Assembly: GCA_017608295.1 (NCBI GenBank)
Contig: JAFCGF010000003.1
Location: forward strand, 211,590-275,589
Direction: 5' to 3'
Origin: Candidatus Woesearchaeota archaeon
GTDB taxonomy: Archaea; Nanoarchaeota; Nanoarchaeia; Woesearchaeales; JAGVZT01
Length of the DNA stretch: 64,000 nt
Shown: positions 52,101-59,273 of the stretch, in pieces
How the letters are laid out: every line of letters starts with the position of its first letter
Position numbering within the stretch: position 1 is the stretch's first letter
Position numbers and translations under genes: made by a program
The notes under the pieces: model-generated
The model's input: the letters and a program-made list of their open reading frames with translations, nothing else
Told to the model about the DNA's origin: nothing
Databases searched by the model: none

Positions 52101-53393
52101 ATGCTAGATATCAAATGGTTTAGGGAACATTCCGACGTGGTGAAGGCCGATCTGGCCAAGCGGAAGGATGCTGAGAAAGCCCCTTGGGTGGATGACCTGC
52201 TGAAAAAGGATGCGCGCTACCGTGAGCTGAAGCAGCAGGCAGACTCCCTGAGGCACGAGAGAAACCAACTCACTGACTTGGTTAGAGAGGCAAAGAAGGC
52301 AAAGAAGGACGTTTCAGCTATCATTAAGAAGGCGAAAGCGCTTCCAGCGAAAATAGAAATAATCGAGTCTGAGATGGCCCAACTAGAGGAGAAAATCGCG
52401 TTCTATAGGATGCGCCTGCCCAATGTCTTGCACGAGAGTGTTCCTTATGGGGAAGGTGAAGAAGGAAACGTGACAATAAGGGAATGGGGCAAGAAGCCGA
52501 AGTTCACGTTTACTCCTAAGAGCCATGTGGACCTCCTCGAAACCCTTGACATCGCAGATATCCCAAGAGCAGCACGCGCCTCAGGAGCGAGGTTCTGGTA
52601 TCTCAAGAACGAGCTTGTGCTCCTCGATTTCGCTGTCATGCGATTAGGGATGGACCTGCTCGTCAAGAAGGGCTGGTCTATGATTCACCCGCCGTTCATG
52701 CTCCGAAGAAAGCCCTTAGAAGGCGTTACAGACCTTGCTGATTTCGAGGATGTGATGTATAAGATAGACGGCGAGGACCTCTATCTCATCGCCACGAGCG
52801 AGCATCCCATCGCAGCCCTGCACATGGACGAAGTCCTTCAGGATTCAGACCTCCCCCTGCGCTATGCAGGGGTGAGTACCTGCTTCAGGAAAGAAGCCGG
52901 CGCCCACGGAAAGGACACAAAGGGCATCTTCCGCGGTCACCAGTTCAACAAGATTGAGCAGTTCGTCTTCTGCAGGCCTGAGGACAGCTGGAAGCTCCAT
53001 GAGGAGCTTATCGCGAACCACGAGGAGATGTTCAAGGCACTGGAGATACCCCACAGGGTGGTCAACATCTGCACAGGTGACATTGGGATTGTGGCAGCGA
53101 AAAAATATGATATAGAGGCATGGATGCCTACTCAGAATACCTATCGCGAGATGGGCTCGTGCTCAAATTGCACAGCATACCAGGCAGTCCGGCTCAATGC
53201 ACGCTTCGAGCGCACCACAGGTGACAATAAGGGCGAGAGGGAGTACATGCACACCCTCAACTCGACCATGATTGCCACTCCAAGGGCCCTGGTCGCGATG
53301 ATCGAGAACTTCCAGAGAGAGGACGGTTCTGTCAGCATACCCAAGGCGCTCCATCCCTACCTGCCCTTTAAGGAGATTACGCCAAAGAGATGA
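52101..53393 (+). CDS. serS: Seryl-tRNA synthetase (class II)
   Basis: 430 residues, full length. The N-terminal antiparallel coiled coil (about 30-100) contacts the long variable arm of tRNA-Ser. Catalytic signs include YLIATSEHPIAALH, motif 2 as GVSTCFRKEAGAHGKDTKGIFRGHQFNKIEQF, and motif 3 near LNSTMIATPRALVAMIEN. It is the common bacterial/eukaryotic-like SerRS rather than the rare methanogen type. It lies beside a tRNA-Ser gene and overlaps the downstream helicase fragment by 4 nt. Confidence 0.96.
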   Translation: MLDIKWFREHSDVVKADLAKRKDAEKAPWVDDLLKKDARYRELKQQADSLRHERNQLTDLVREAKKAKKDVSAIIKKAKALPAKIEIIESEMAQLEEKIAFYRMRLPNVLHESVPYGEGEEGNVTIREWGKKPKFTFTPKSHVDLLETLDIADIPRAARASGARFWYLKNELVLLDFAVMRLGMDLLVKKGWSMIHPPFMLRRKPLEGVTDLADFEDVMYKIDGEDLYLIATSEHPIAALHMDEVLQDSDLPLRYAGVSTCFRKEAGAHGKDTKGIFRGHQFNKIEQFVFCRPEDSWKLHEELIANHEEMFKALEIPHRVVNICTGDIGIVAAKKYDIEAWMPTQNTYREMGSCSNCTAYQAVRLNARFERTTGDNKGEREYMHTLNSTMIATPRALVAMIENFQREDGSVSIPKALHPYLPFKEITPKR

Positions 53394-54076
53394 CGATGCG
53401 CCTCGCAGACCTCAACGCGCGGATTTCTGAGAAGATTCTTTCAGTCCTGTCCAATGTGGGAATAGATACCCTGCGGCCGGCACAGGATAAAGCTATCGAT
53501 GCTGGGCTTCTCGAGGGGAAGAACCTCCTTGTGTGCACTCCAACAGCATCAGGAAAGACCCTTGTCGCTGAGCTTGCTATGCTTAAGGGAATCGTCGAGG
53601 AGGGCGGCAAGGCAGTCTACATCGTTCCGCTCAAGGCGCTCGCGACAGAAAAGTCCCGGGAATTCAAGAGAAAATGGGGGCACCTCGCCAAGGTCGCACT
53701 GTCAATAGGAGATACGGACTCTGCCGAGAACTACCTCGCTGATTATGACCTTGTCGTTGTGACGAGCGAGAAACTTGACTCACTATTGCGGCACCGCGCC
53801 AGCTGGATATCCAAAGTGAAGGTCCTGGTGATTGATGAGATCCACCTGCTCAATGACTCCTCGCGCGGCCCAACCCTGGAAGTGCTCATCACCCTGCTCA
53901 GGCAGAGCCTTCCCAAGCTCCAGGTCATCGGGCTTTCTGCGACAATAGGCAATCCTGCTGAGCTTGCTGACTGGCTCGACGCAGAATTAGTGCTGGATGA
54001 CTGGAGACCTGTTAAGCTCTACAAAGGCATCTATCACCAGGGAAAAATCAGCTTTGAAGTGGAAGAGAAAGATTAG
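53390..54076 (+). pseudogene. Truncated Hel308/Ski2-like helicase (first RecA domain only)
   Basis: 228 residues. It starts with RPAQDKAID, then Walker A TPTASGKT, PLKALATEK (Ia), TSEKLDSLLRH, Walker B/DEAD-box variant VIDEIHLL and SATIGNP (III), and stops after DWRPVKLYKGIYHQGKISFE, the linker to the second RecA domain. Full Hel308 proteins are about 700 residues, so domain 2, the winged helix and ratchet are missing and the convergent gene follows at once. ATP could be bound but unwinding is unlikely. It may be a decayed gene or a reused single-domain ATPase; the reading frame has no internal lesion. Start overlaps serS. Confidence 0.7.
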
Positions 54077-54390
54077 CGCCTTCTTTTCACGCCTGTTCCG
54101 CGGACGCAAGTGTAACCGCTCATCACAGTAACATCTCCCATCTGGACCGGGACACTGTGCTCTTCTATGCTCACGTTCAGCACACCGTGGAATGTGCCAG
54201 CCTGCTCCCTGAAAGAAGCGATTGCCTTGTGGCGGTTCTTGTGTGCAATCATGAGGTTCTCAACATGGAGTTCCGCGACCTGCGCGCTGTGCATCTCGGC
54301 GAATCGGACGACGGCAACATAATCAATGAGGGAGATAGCGTGCTTCTCTACTGTGCGTTGCATGCTGCGCTCATGGGATTTAGGAGTCAT
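54073..54390 (-). CDS. Small unrecognised protein
   Basis: 105 residues, basic at both ends (MTPKSHERSMQRTVEK and GTGVKRRR). The middle alternates strands and helices: SLIDYVAVVRFAEM, AELHVENLMIAHKNRHKAIASFREQ, and VSIEEHSVPVQMGDVTVMSGY. No Cys cluster or known domain. A GGTGA ribosome binding site and a TATA box support it as real. It overlaps the 3' end of the helicase fragment by 4 nt, which marks the breakpoint of that truncated gene. Confidence 0.65.
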   Translation of the reverse strand: MTPKSHERSMQRTVEKHAISLIDYVAVVRFAEMHSAQVAELHVENLMIAHKNRHKAIASFREQAGTFHGVLNVSIEEHSVPVQMGDVTVMSGYTCVRGTGVKRRR

Positions 54391-54426
54391 TTTTTCACCA
54401 CTTTATAGTAAGTAATTTAATCTAAG

Positions 54427-54436
54427 AATATATAAA
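54427..54436 (-). promoter_or_regulatory. TATA box of the 105-residue gene
   Basis: Minus-strand TTTATATATT; the start would be near 54406, with a short leader carrying GGTGA. Confidence 0.55.
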
Positions 54437-54517
54437 CGTTTCGTTATTAAAGTGGGATAAAGAAACCTATTCCTGAGCCTAGTTCATTAAGGGATGGAAA
54501 ATTTCAAAAACTAGTTT

Positions 54518-54859
54518 TTAGACCTTGGTTAGCAGCTCATCAATCTTATTCTTGAGGTCAGGCTTGCTTGAGAACCCGATTATCCTGTCTACTTCCTTGC
54601 CCTTTGAGGCCATGACTAGTGTCGGGATGCTCATCACCTGGAATTTCCCGGCAATCTCCTGGTTCTCGTCTACGTTGAGCTTGGCGAAGAGGCATTTGCC
54701 TTCGTACTCGGCAGCGAGCTCCTTGAAGATAGGTGCCATCGCCACACAGGGTCCGCACCAGTCAGCATAGAAATCTATGAGGACAGGCACCTCAGCCTTC
54801 TCTACCTTGTCTGAATATGTTCCCTCGTCAATCACAATAAGATTAGTTCCTTCAGCCAT
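54518..54859 (-). CDS. trxA: Thioredoxin
   Basis: 113 residues from the ATG at 54859, which has GGAGGTGA before it; the in-frame GTG 9 nt upstream lies inside that site. The redox centre is WCGPC in VLIDFYADWCGPCVAMAP, and the cis-Pro lies in VMSIPTLVMASKGKEV. It is full length and cytosolic. It keeps protein disulfides reduced; a thioredoxin reductase is not seen in the window. Confidence 0.95.
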   Translation of the reverse strand: MAEGTNLIVIDEGTYSDKVEKAEVPVLIDFYADWCGPCVAMAPIFKELAAEYEGKCLFAKLNVDENQEIAGKFQVMSIPTLVMASKGKEVDRIIGFSSKPDLKNKIDELLTKV

Positions 54860-54898
54860 ACGGCTCACCTCCTTGATGTGACATCCAATCGCCGCCAG

Positions 54899-54908
54899 TA
54901 TTTAAAAC
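54899..54908 (-). promoter_or_regulatory. TATA box of the thioredoxin gene
   Basis: Minus-strand GTTTTAAATA; the start would be near 54878, with a short leader carrying GGAGGTGA. Confidence 0.5.
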
Positions 54909-54932
54909 TTTTGTGGTGGGTGTGGGGGATAG

Positions 54933-54943
54933 TTATTTATAAC
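54933..54943 (+). promoter_or_regulatory. TATA box of the IMPase-family gene
   Basis: TTATTTATAAC is centred 26 nt before the ATG at 54964, so the transcript is leaderless. Confidence 0.6.
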
Positions 54944-54963
54944 ATATTCCTTTCGTCTCAGCC

Positions 54964-55806
54964 ATGCCAGATGATACAATCAATAAGGCTTTAGAGGCGG
55001 CGCTTGCTGCTGCTGCCGAGGCCTGCTGGATCCTGCGCCAGGCCTATGACACCCCTATTGAAATTTCTATGAAGGGGCCGCGCGACCTTGTGACAGACGC
55101 AGACCTCGCCGCTGAGAAGGCTATCCTCGACCTGTTCGCAGAGCGCCTTCCCGACATTCCCACATTATCAGAAGAGGATGGCGGCACTATCCCTGAACAG
55201 GGACTGTTCTGGGTTATCGACCCTCTCGACGGCACGACAAACTTCGCCCATAGGTACCCTATGTTCTGCACGTCCATCGCCCTTGCAGAGCCTGCAGATA
55301 ATGAGGCAGGCTTCGAGCCGGTTATCGGTGTCGTTGCCAATCCCCTCACTGGTGATGTTTATCACGCTGTTAAAGGTCAGGGAGCCTTCCTTAACGGCAA
55401 GAGGCTCGACATGCAGGAGATAGTAAAACTGCCAGTGCCCCTTATCATGTTCGGTTTCCATTACAAGGAGGAGAGCGAGTTTGAGGGCAACATCACGCTG
55501 CTGAAGTCACTACTTTCTGCTATTCCTGGTGTGATTCGCAGAGGAGGCTCCGCAGCCCTTGACGCAGCCTTTGTCTCGACAGGCAGGGTAGACCTCTTCC
55601 TGCAGTATGGGCCCAGCCCCTGGGATGTGGCTGCTGCGATACTTATTGTGCGCGAGGCAGGAGGGAGGGCGTATTACTTCTCCAAAAGTGAAGCAAAGCG
55701 CTCGCTCATCATCGCGGCTGATGCTGGAAATCTGGCAAAGGTCGTGGAAACTGTCAGCGAGATTGACGACCGGTTGAAAGCCCTGCTTCCCGCAGTGAGC
55801 CAGTAA
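54964..55806 (+). CDS. Inositol monophosphatase/fructose-bisphosphatase family phosphatase
   Basis: 280 residues. The lithium-sensitive phosphatase fold is shown by VTDADLAAEKAI, LSEEDGG (metal Glu), WVIDPLDGTTNF (metal Asp and phosphate loop) and SPWDVAAAILIVREAGG. Archaeal members often act on both inositol-1-phosphate and fructose-1,6-bisphosphate; which applies here cannot be read from sequence. Soluble and full length. Its stop codon directly precedes the TATA box of the next gene. Confidence 0.9.
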   Translation: MPDDTINKALEAALAAAAEACWILRQAYDTPIEISMKGPRDLVTDADLAAEKAILDLFAERLPDIPTLSEEDGGTIPEQGLFWVIDPLDGTTNFAHRYPMFCTSIALAEPADNEAGFEPVIGVVANPLTGDVYHAVKGQGAFLNGKRLDMQEIVKLPVPLIMFGFHYKEESEFEGNITLLKSLLSAIPGVIRRGGSAALDAAFVSTGRVDLFLQYGPSPWDVAAAILIVREAGGRAYYFSKSEAKRSLIIAADAGNLAKVVETVSEIDDRLKALLPAVSQ

Positions 55807-55816
55807 TATATTTATA
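55807..55816 (+). promoter_or_regulatory. TATA box of the 201-residue membrane protein gene
   Basis: TATATTTATA is centred 27 nt before the ATG at 55839 and begins right after the preceding stop codon. Confidence 0.55.
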
Positions 55817-55838
55817 GGGCGCTGACCCAGTAGCTCCT

Positions 55839-56444
55839 ATGAACTGGTTCAGCTGGCTGCAATATGGCTACAGCAGCACTACAACCCTCTTCCCTGCCCT
55901 GTTTTCCCGTTATATGGAACTTATCCTTGCCCCTCTCGAACATAAGGAGATGCTCTGGATTGTGCTTCCTGTTACTATCACTCTTGTGGTGATGGAGCTT
56001 TACTTCGGCGTGTATAGCTCTGAGGAGTTGGGGTGGAACACCGCCACAGCCAATTCATTATTCCTTGTGCTCGTGTCTTTCGACCTGTTCAGGCAGCTCT
56101 TCGTCGCTGGCTCTCTTTCATTCGCTGCCCTTTCCATGTACCCTTCGCTCTTTGCCATATCAGGTGTGCTTCTGCTCCTTGGTATTGTGATGCTTATCTT
56201 GAACTTTACACACTCCATGCCAAGGCATCTCGCCTTCAAGATAAGTTCAGTCCTGCCCGTAAACATCTTCGCTTATCTTTCAGTTGTTGTCGTGTACAGC
56301 AATCTATCCAGCGCGTCAGGAGGAGTGATGCAAGGAATCCCTATAGATAGGATGACCGCAGCTGCAGCAGTGTTACTTTATATCAGCCTCTTCATTATCT
56401 TCGGCATAGTGCACATGCTCGAGCCGCATAAGTTCTTTGACTAG
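55839..56444 (+). CDS. Five-helix membrane protein, unrecognised
   Basis: 201 residues with five hydrophobic helices (around 40-60, 70-92, 100-122, 130-148 and 168-192). Charged residues are few and mostly at loop ends (EHKEM, EELGW, PRHLAFK). No catalytic or transport motif was recognised. The 3' end overlaps the convergent nuclease gene by 4 nt. It is probably transcribed alone from its own leaderless promoter. Confidence 0.65.
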   Translation: MNWFSWLQYGYSSTTTLFPALFSRYMELILAPLEHKEMLWIVLPVTITLVVMELYFGVYSSEELGWNTATANSLFLVLVSFDLFRQLFVAGSLSFAALSMYPSLFAISGVLLLLGIVMLILNFTHSMPRHLAFKISSVLPVNIFAYLSVVVVYSNLSSASGGVMQGIPIDRMTAAAAVLLYISLFIIFGIVHMLEPHKFFD

Positions 56445-57634
56445 AAATCGTTCCGTTTCTTGATGTATATTCTACGCACAAGCTCTTCCCTGCAGAAGGG
56501 CTTCAGCTGTTCAATCAGCTCTGGTGTCCAACGGCGTTCCTCGATGATTTTCCCGAGCTCCCATGTATTGACCTGAGATACTTCCTCATATCTGCCGAGC
56601 AATTTGAGGAGCTTGATCAATTGCTCTTTCCTCGGGTCATTGTAGCCGGGAAGCTTGACGCATTCCTTTTGCCATATGCGGGCCTGCACATCAGTCCCGA
56701 AGATTGTATTGACGCCCTCTTGCTTAGCATAGTTAAACAGAGACTCCTTGACCTGTTCAAACTCTGCTTCCACCTTGCCTTTCTTCTCTGAGAGCTCGAC
56801 ATACCTGTTGACAAGCTTGACACCATCCTCGCTCCTGTACGCTTCTCCTATGAGTTTTTCTGTCTTGAATTTGTGGGACCACTCAGGGCAGTTCTTCTGG
56901 AAGGCGCACCAGCTGCACAGCGCAGACATTCTCGGCTTGAATGTCTCAACCTTGAGGATGTCCTTTGCCAGGGCCAGGGTGTCTGTCCTGAGCTGCTCCA
57001 GTTGTTCGTCTGTCTTCTTGCTTTCCCGTTCCACTCCAAAGATGAGATAATGCCAGATGAGCCGTATTCGCTTTGCCTCCGGGAATTCCTTCTTGACCGC
57101 CAGGGCATAGAGCGCCAGCTGGCGGTCTGCGTCAACGTACTTCTGGTCCGGGAGCGTGCCGCTCGTCTTGTAGTCATGGATTTCGTAGGTTTCGTCATCG
57201 ACCTTGTCCAGGCGGTCAATGTAGCCGATGAGTTCATATTCCCCTGTCTCATCGAGCATGAATCTTATTTTCTTCTCGCACGCCAGCGTCGTCGCCTGGT
57301 CAAAGGGCTGGAAGCGCTTGTAGTATGTCCTCAGGGCTTTTTCACCCATCGCGCGGTAGTTCTCAATAGTATAATCCTTCTTGACGATTATGATGTCTTC
57401 TGTAAACTGTTTTTTCCAATCCTCATTGAAGAACGCGATAAGCTCCTCTTCAGTGAGGCGCTTCTCGTGCTGTAAGTCCTTGTAGAGCTTTTCCAAAGCA
57501 TCGTGCACTCTGGAGCCCATGAAAGCCTCGATGCCATCGCCTTTTTCTGCCTCGAGCTTGTCGATGTACTTGAACTTGTACATCAGAGGGCAGTTTTCAA
57601 AAGTGCCTAGCTTGGAGTGTGAGAACTGTTGCAT
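56441..57634 (-). CDS. RecB/Cas4-type PD-(D/E)XK nuclease
   Basis: 397 residues. An N-terminal SHSKLGTFENCPLMYKFKYIDKL motif (first Cys), MGSRVHDALEKLY (nuclease His), LIGYIDRLDKVDDETYEIHDYKTSG (Asp, then Asp-x-Lys active site) and QLALYALAV are all present. CSWCAFQKNCPEW (about 225-237) supplies three Cys which, with the N-terminal Cys, bind a 4Fe-4S cluster as in AddB/Cas4 nucleases. A helical region (280-397) follows. The expected role is DNA end processing in repair. No Cas gene or CRISPR array accompanies it, so a CRISPR role is unlikely. Confidence 0.85.
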   Translation of the reverse strand: MQQFSHSKLGTFENCPLMYKFKYIDKLEAEKGDGIEAFMGSRVHDALEKLYKDLQHEKRLTEEELIAFFNEDWKKQFTEDIIIVKKDYTIENYRAMGEKALRTYYKRFQPFDQATTLACEKKIRFMLDETGEYELIGYIDRLDKVDDETYEIHDYKTSGTLPDQKYVDADRQLALYALAVKKEFPEAKRIRLIWHYLIFGVERESKKTDEQLEQLRTDTLALAKDILKVETFKPRMSALCSWCAFQKNCPEWSHKFKTEKLIGEAYRSEDGVKLVNRYVELSEKKGKVEAEFEQVKESLFNYAKQEGVNTIFGTDVQARIWQKECVKLPGYNDPRKEQLIKLLKLLGRYEEVSQVNTWELGKIIEERRWTPELIEQLKPFCREELVRRIYIKKRNDF

Positions 57635-57656
57635 GCCCTAACTGCTTTTGTGGATA

Positions 57657-57667
57657 CTATATATATG
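57657..57667 (-). promoter_or_regulatory. TATA box of the nuclease gene
   Basis: Minus-strand CATATATATAG is centred 28 nt upstream of the ATG at 57634. It overlaps the stop of the candidate ORF at 57657-57830. Confidence 0.6.
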
Positions 57668-57830
57668 TTGCGCGGAGGTGTCCAGTGCCCTGCTTCTTCC
57701 TGTTCACGTCATCCAGCGTCTCTTTGAGGGGCTTGTCCCTACCTGTGATGTATCTGTATAGCGGGGCACTGCGTCCTTTTGAGTATACTGCAGTATACCT
57801 GAGCATACGTGGCAAACGTGATACATCCAC
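57657..57830 (-). CDS. Candidate small ORF, basic protein
   Basis: 57 residues if started at the GTG at 57830, or 49 from the ATG at 57806 (MLRYTAVYSKGRSAPLYRYI...). It reads as protein-like: charged and aromatic residues alternate, and LKETLDDVNRKK forms a helix. No stop interrupts it and it lies tandem to the nuclease gene. No ribosome binding site is convincing, so it may be a remnant of a longer gene. The palindrome at 57783 lies inside it. Confidence 0.3.
   Translation of the reverse strand: MDVSRLPRMLRYTAVYSKGRSAPLYRYITGRDKPLKETLDDVNRKKQGTGHLRATYI
57783..57798. promoter_or_regulatory. Perfect 16-bp palindrome GTATACTGCAGTATAC
   Basis: Self-complementary, with further GTATAC or ATAC motifs at 57804, 57820, 57852 and 57873. 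The cluster resembles binding sites of a regulator that reads GTATAC. Confidence 0.45.
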
Positions 57831-57908
57831 TATTCTCGTAGTCCAGGGGAGCTTTTTTCATTTCTGGATACATTTTCGTATACTTTATACAGCCTCATGA
57901 CCAAATAT

Positions 57909-57918
57909 CTTATATATT
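57909..57918. promoter_or_regulatory. TATA-like element usable in both directions
   Basis: TCTTATATAT is near-palindromic. Rightward transcription would begin near 57940, leftward near 57888. Confidence 0.4.
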
Positions 57919-57939
57919 CCAGAAACCGCATATGTGGTG

Positions 57940-58050
57940 TCACTCAATTCCAAATAGGATTGAAGCTAACAGGCGCGTGATGTGGGCGTAAGCCCAAACG
58001 GGGGAGTTCTTTCTGGTATGGATATGAATGAATGCATAGTGTCATGGTCA
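57940..58050 (+). ncRNA. Possible structured leader or small RNA
   Basis: Downstream of the TATA-like element are TCAATTCC-AAATA-GGATTGA (stem with one bulge) and TGGGC-GTAA-GCCCA (stem with a GNRA-type tetraloop), with no good ORF until 58055. No match to SRP RNA, RNase P RNA or a tRNA was seen. An RNA gene or 5' leader is possible but unproven. Confidence 0.25.
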
Positions 58051-58054
58051 TATC

Positions 58055-58138
58055 ATGGGAAAAAGCCGCAGGGGAAAGAGGAGAGTAATCCTGCTAAAGC
58101 AGCTAGGTAGAAGACAGAGGATGAGGAAGAAGGATTGA
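58055..58138 (+). CDS. Candidate 27-residue basic peptide
   Basis: ATG to TGA encodes MGKSRRGKRRVILLKQLGRR followed by QRMRKKD; about half the residues are Arg or Lys. Size and composition recall ribosomal protein eL41, but I cannot align it with confidence. The ribosome binding site is weak. Confidence 0.3.
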   Translation: MGKSRRGKRRVILLKQLGRRQRMRKKD

Positions 58139-58227
58139 GGAGCAGACATCATTGGAACAGGTGAGCCACGCCGGTGCGTATCCCCCCAACCGGGGGCAGC
58201 TAATTCCTGCCTTGGTGGGCGAGCGCT

Positions 58228-58404
58228 TCATCTCTTTTGGCTACGGAGCGCCCCCCCTTGCCTGTAACCCTTATAGTGATGCCCCTTCCCGGGTTGGAAA
58301 GGCTCCTCCCCTTCTTCTTCCACCTTACAGTTCTTGCAGCGCCAGAGATGGAGCTTCTCATCATATTCCATCTCTCCTGAGCATTCAATACACACGCGTC
58401 CCAT
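58228..58404 (-). CDS. Small zinc-ribbon protein
   Basis: 58 residues from the ATG at 58404, at leaderless spacing from its TATA box; the longer upstream frame lacks a promoter at its start. CIECSGEM...WRCKNCK gives two CxxC knuckles about 15 residues apart, a rubredoxin-like zinc ribbon (residues 5-26). A Glu-rich stretch and a basic Gly/Arg tail (GKGHHYKGYRQGG) follow. Proteins like this often bind nucleic acid or protein partners; no function is assigned. Confidence 0.7.
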   Translation of the reverse strand: MGRVCIECSGEMEYDEKLHLWRCKNCKVEEEGEEPFQPGKGHHYKGYRQGGALRSQKR

Positions 58405-58426
58405 GGTGTCTTCCTTGTTTTTCTTC

Positions 58427-58436
58427 CTTATATGCC
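58427..58436 (-). promoter_or_regulatory. TATA box of the zinc-ribbon gene
   Basis: Minus-strand GCATATAAGG is centred 28 nt before the ATG at 58404. Confidence 0.55.
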
Positions 58437-58450
58437 TTGCGCATTCCAAA

Positions 58451-58460
58451 GCTTTATATC
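58451..58460 (+). promoter_or_regulatory. TATA box of the epimerase/oxidoreductase operon
   Basis: GCTTTATATC lies about 39 nt before the ATG at 58495, leaving a short leader with GGGGGA. Confidence 0.55.
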
Positions 58461-58494
58461 TCCAATAAGGGTTTTCTTCCACTGGGGGATTGAC

Positions 58495-59271
58495 ATGGAA
58501 CTCTTTGGTATGAAGATAGGCTATCATAGCATCAGTTGGGACTGGGGGCGGAATCTGGACCAGGCGATTATTGACATCTCGTCACTGGGCTATTCGGGCA
58601 CCGAGACCTTTGCCAGCTCAGCAACGTGGGACGAGAAACAGCTTGATGCGCTCGAATTGAGCCTGGAGACTAATTCTCTCTCATTGCCTGCATTGTATCA
58701 TGACGGCGCACTTGGGCATCCCGGCCAGAGGAGTCTGCATGTCAAGACAGTCGAGGACGCTGCGAAGCTTCTCCAGCGCCTTGGAGGGGAAGTTATTGTG
58801 ATTGGCGGGGGCCACTCCCAGCCTAACATCCCCCAGGAGCTGGAGCAGATGGCCAAGACGCTCAATAAGATGGGTGAGGTCGCGAAGCAGTATGGCCTTA
58901 CTCTCACACTGCACCCTCATAGGGGCTGTATTGTTTACACCGAGGAAAGCCTCGACGAAATCCTTTCCCTCACTGACCCTGACCTCGTGAAGTTCTGCCC
59001 AGACACCGCGCACCTCGCGATGGCTGGCATGGATCCGGTCAAGATCATCAGGAAGTACGGGGACCGCATTGGCTATGTCCATTTGAAGGACTACGAGGGC
59101 CAGGAGTTCCGGGGCATAGGCCTCGGCGACCTCGACCTCGATGGCGTGTTCACCGCCCTTCAGGATGCCAATTACACTGGCTGGGTGATGATTGAGCTGG
59201 ACGACCAGGATATGCAATTGGAAAAGGCTCAGCTCACTATGAACGCACTGAAAGCACTCGAAGGTGAATAA
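58495..59271 (+). CDS. Sugar phosphate isomerase/epimerase-like TIM barrel
   Basis: 258 residues from the ATG at 58495 (GGGGGA site), not the ATG at 58432, which lies upstream of the TATA box. The xylose-isomerase-like/AP-endonuclease-2 fold shows in KIGYHSISW at the start, LTLTLHPHRGC (metal His region), VKFCPDTAHLAMAGMDP (metal Asp and His), YVHLKDYEG and VMIELDDQD (metal Glu region). These sites match IolE/IolI-type enzymes acting on keto-inositol or sugars. It is followed after 2 nt by a Gfo/Idh/MocA oxidoreductase, the usual partner, so the two likely act in sequence on one sugar or inositol. Confidence 0.85.
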   Translation: MELFGMKIGYHSISWDWGRNLDQAIIDISSLGYSGTETFASSATWDEKQLDALELSLETNSLSLPALYHDGALGHPGQRSLHVKTVEDAAKLLQRLGGEVIVIGGGHSQPNIPQELEQMAKTLNKMGEVAKQYGLTLTLHPHRGCIVYTEESLDEILSLTDPDLVKFCPDTAHLAMAGMDPVKIIRKYGDRIGYVHLKDYEGQEFRGIGLGDLDLDGVFTALQDANYTGWVMIELDDQDMQLEKAQLTMNALKALEGE

Positions 59272-59273
59272 TC

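Noticed and set aside
56441..57634. Cas4 and a CRISPR locus
   Set aside because: The nuclease is Cas4/RecB-like, but no Cas1, Cas2 or repeat-spacer array is present, and the length is closer to AddB/RecB-type repair nucleases.
57619..57900. Plus-strand 93-codon ORF with CPNC motif
   Set aside because: It starts inside the nuclease gene on the other strand, has no ribosome binding site, and its composition is not protein-like.
58152..58493. Plus-strand 113-codon ORF
   Set aside because: Mostly antisense to the zinc-ribbon gene, which has a promoter and CxxC motifs.
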